A stretch of 64,000 nt of DNA from Dokdonia sp. Dokd-P16 (GTDB lineage: Bacteria > Bacteroidota > Bacteroidia > Flavobacteriales > Flavobacteriaceae): positions 2,975,001 to 3,039,000 of the forward strand of contig NZ_CP029151.1 of the NCBI RefSeq assembly GCF_003095655.1, given 5' to 3'. Below, one piece after another: positions 63,253-64,000 of this stretch (the first letter of the stretch is position 1; every line of letters begins with the position of its first letter). Position numbers and translations under genes: made by a program. The notes beneath the pieces are model-generated. The model was not told where the DNA came from. It ran no database searches and saw only the letters and a list, made by a program, of their open reading frames with translations.

Positions 63253-64000
63253 TTATTTGCCGATACAGAAGTTTGCAAATATGTTCCCAAGTAACTCATC
63301 ATTAGTTACTTGACCTGTAATTTCTCCAAAATGATAGAGCGCTTCTCTAATATCAATAGCCATAAGATCACCAGATAAGTCTGTATCTAGACCGTATTGT
63401 ACTTTTTCTATTTCCTCAAGAGCCTTAAGTAAAGCATCATAGTGGCGGCTGTTAGTCACAATAGTTTCATCATTACGCAGGGCACCGGTATTTACAAATT
63501 CTAAAAGTTTAGTTTTAAGCTCATCAACTCCTTTATTTTCTTTGGCCGAAAGTAGATGGAGATTAGGTATTTGACTACTTATTTCTTTAATGTCACTCTC
63601 AGCTACTTGGTCCACTTTATTGGCTACAATAACAAGAGGCTTCAAAGGAAACTTATTCTTGATCTTTTCTATTTCTGTTTTAAACGTCGCTGCATTTGCA
63701 AGAAATTCATTTGCACTAAATAACAGAATTACAACTTGTGCTTGTTTTATTTTTTCAAATGTCTTTTTGATTCCTAAGCCTTCAATAACATCTACAGTTT
63801 CTCGTATACCGGCAGTGTCTATAAACCTAAAACCTATGCCACCTATTGATAGTTCATCCTCAATAGTATCACGAGTGGTACCAGCGATGTCTGATACAAT
63901 GGCACGTTCCTCATTAAGTAGTGCGTTTAATAAGGTTGATTTACCCACGTTTGGTTCTCCTACAATAGCTACGGGGATTCCATTTTTTATAACATTACCG
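63253..64000 (-). CDS. mnmE: tRNA modification GTPase MnmE (5' part outside window)
   Basis: Open frame to the right edge: the residues before MGKSTL read GNVIKNGIPVAIVGEPNVGKST, so the GTG-start frame at 63948 is an internal position, not the true start. G-domain with P-loop GEPNVGKST, DIAGTTRDTIED, DTAGIRET and NKVD. The C-terminal FCIGK carries the functional cysteine of MnmE. With GidA it modifies wobble uridine (cmnm5U) of certain tRNAs. About 249 of the usual ~460 residues are visible. Confidence 0.93.
   Translation of the reverse strand, partial: GNVIKNGIPVAIVGEPNVGKSTLLNALLNEERAIVSDIAGTTRDTIEDELSIGGIGFRFIDTAGIRETVDVIEGLGIKKTFEKIKQAQVVILLFSANEFLANAATFKTEIEKIKNKFPLKPLVIVANKVDQVAESDIKEISSQIPNLHLLSAKENKGVDELKTKLLEFVNTGALRNDETIVTNSRHYDALLKALEEIEKVQYGLDTDLSGDLMAIDIREALYHFGEITGQVTNDELLGNIFANFCIGK

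Noticed and set aside
63253-63948. A complete short GTPase starting at the GTG at 63948
   Set aside because: The frame continues upstream through the P-loop (GEPNVGKS) to the window edge; it is the C-terminal part of MnmE.
1-64000. tRNA genes, insertion sequences or prophage remains
   Set aside because: No cloverleaf with GGTTCGA-type T-arm, transposase, integrase or flanking inverted repeats was found on reading.

Overview
The window looks like a piece of chromosome from a marine flavobacterium (Bacteroidota, Flavobacteriaceae; a Dokdonia/Krokinobacter-like organism is my best guess, by inference only). Evidence: AT-rich DNA; several genes preceded by the Bacteroidota-type promoter (TTG, then TAnnTTTG); families typical of this phylum (DUF4159, DUF3822, THUMP-like methyltransferase, KdsB and LpxL for lipid A/KDO, M16 peptidase pairs); and a bacterial-type RNase P RNA. 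No tRNA, rRNA, CRISPR array or insertion sequence was seen.

Layout. 1-31.6 kb is housekeeping sequence in short mixed-strand operons: a partial nucleotide-transporter/HEAT fusion, a class A beta-lactamase-fold hydrolase, gamma-glutamyltransferase, ACP phosphodiesterase, GlmM, a PLP enzyme, an LpxL-type acyltransferase, rhomboid, a SIMPL-domain protein, RluF, a cold-shock protein, a THUMP-like methyltransferase, an AI-2E family permease, a TrmH-type methyltransferase, DUF4159, an M16 peptidase pair, PEP carboxylase, rnpB, RsmD, a SF1 helicase, KdsB, a small acyltransferase and Dps. 31.7-61.6 kb is one large surface-polysaccharide locus. 61.9-64 kb holds an old-yellow-enzyme oxidoreductase and the 3' part of mnmE.

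The polysaccharide locus contains the parts of a Wzx/Wzy-dependent capsule or exopolysaccharide pathway. Nucleotide-sugar genes supply UDP-GalNAc/UDP-GalNAcA (WbpP- and WbpO-like), dTDP-L-rhamnose (RfbBACD), UDP-GlcA/UDP-GalA (Ugd plus an epimerase), CMP-pseudaminic acid (PseB, PseC, PseF, a tandem GNAT protein, PseI, but no recognisable PseG), and a 4-amino-4,6-dideoxy-HexNAc branch (PglF/WbpM-like dehydratase plus DegT aminotransferase). A WecA/WbpL-like transferase would start the repeat unit on undecaprenyl phosphate. A flippase, a Wzy-like polymerase, a Wza-like lipoprotein, a Wzc-like tyrosine kinase, a CpsB-type PHP phosphatase and a Wzi-like protein would flip, polymerise, export and anchor it. 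A PhyH-type dioxygenase and an unrecognised candidate glycosyltransferase sit in the middle.

The most striking non-gene feature is a palindrome with core TTTCGCGAAA (full form ACGCTTTCGCGAAAGCGT), seen as 14 exact-core copies plus three decayed ones. Copies lie between genes and inside genes. Inside genes all three reading frames are used (AFAK, RFREN and LSRK peptides), so the DNA sequence rather than any protein is what recurs. Copies are frequent from 4.9 to 42.6 kb and then absent for about 18 kb, exactly across the variable-looking glycan assembly genes.
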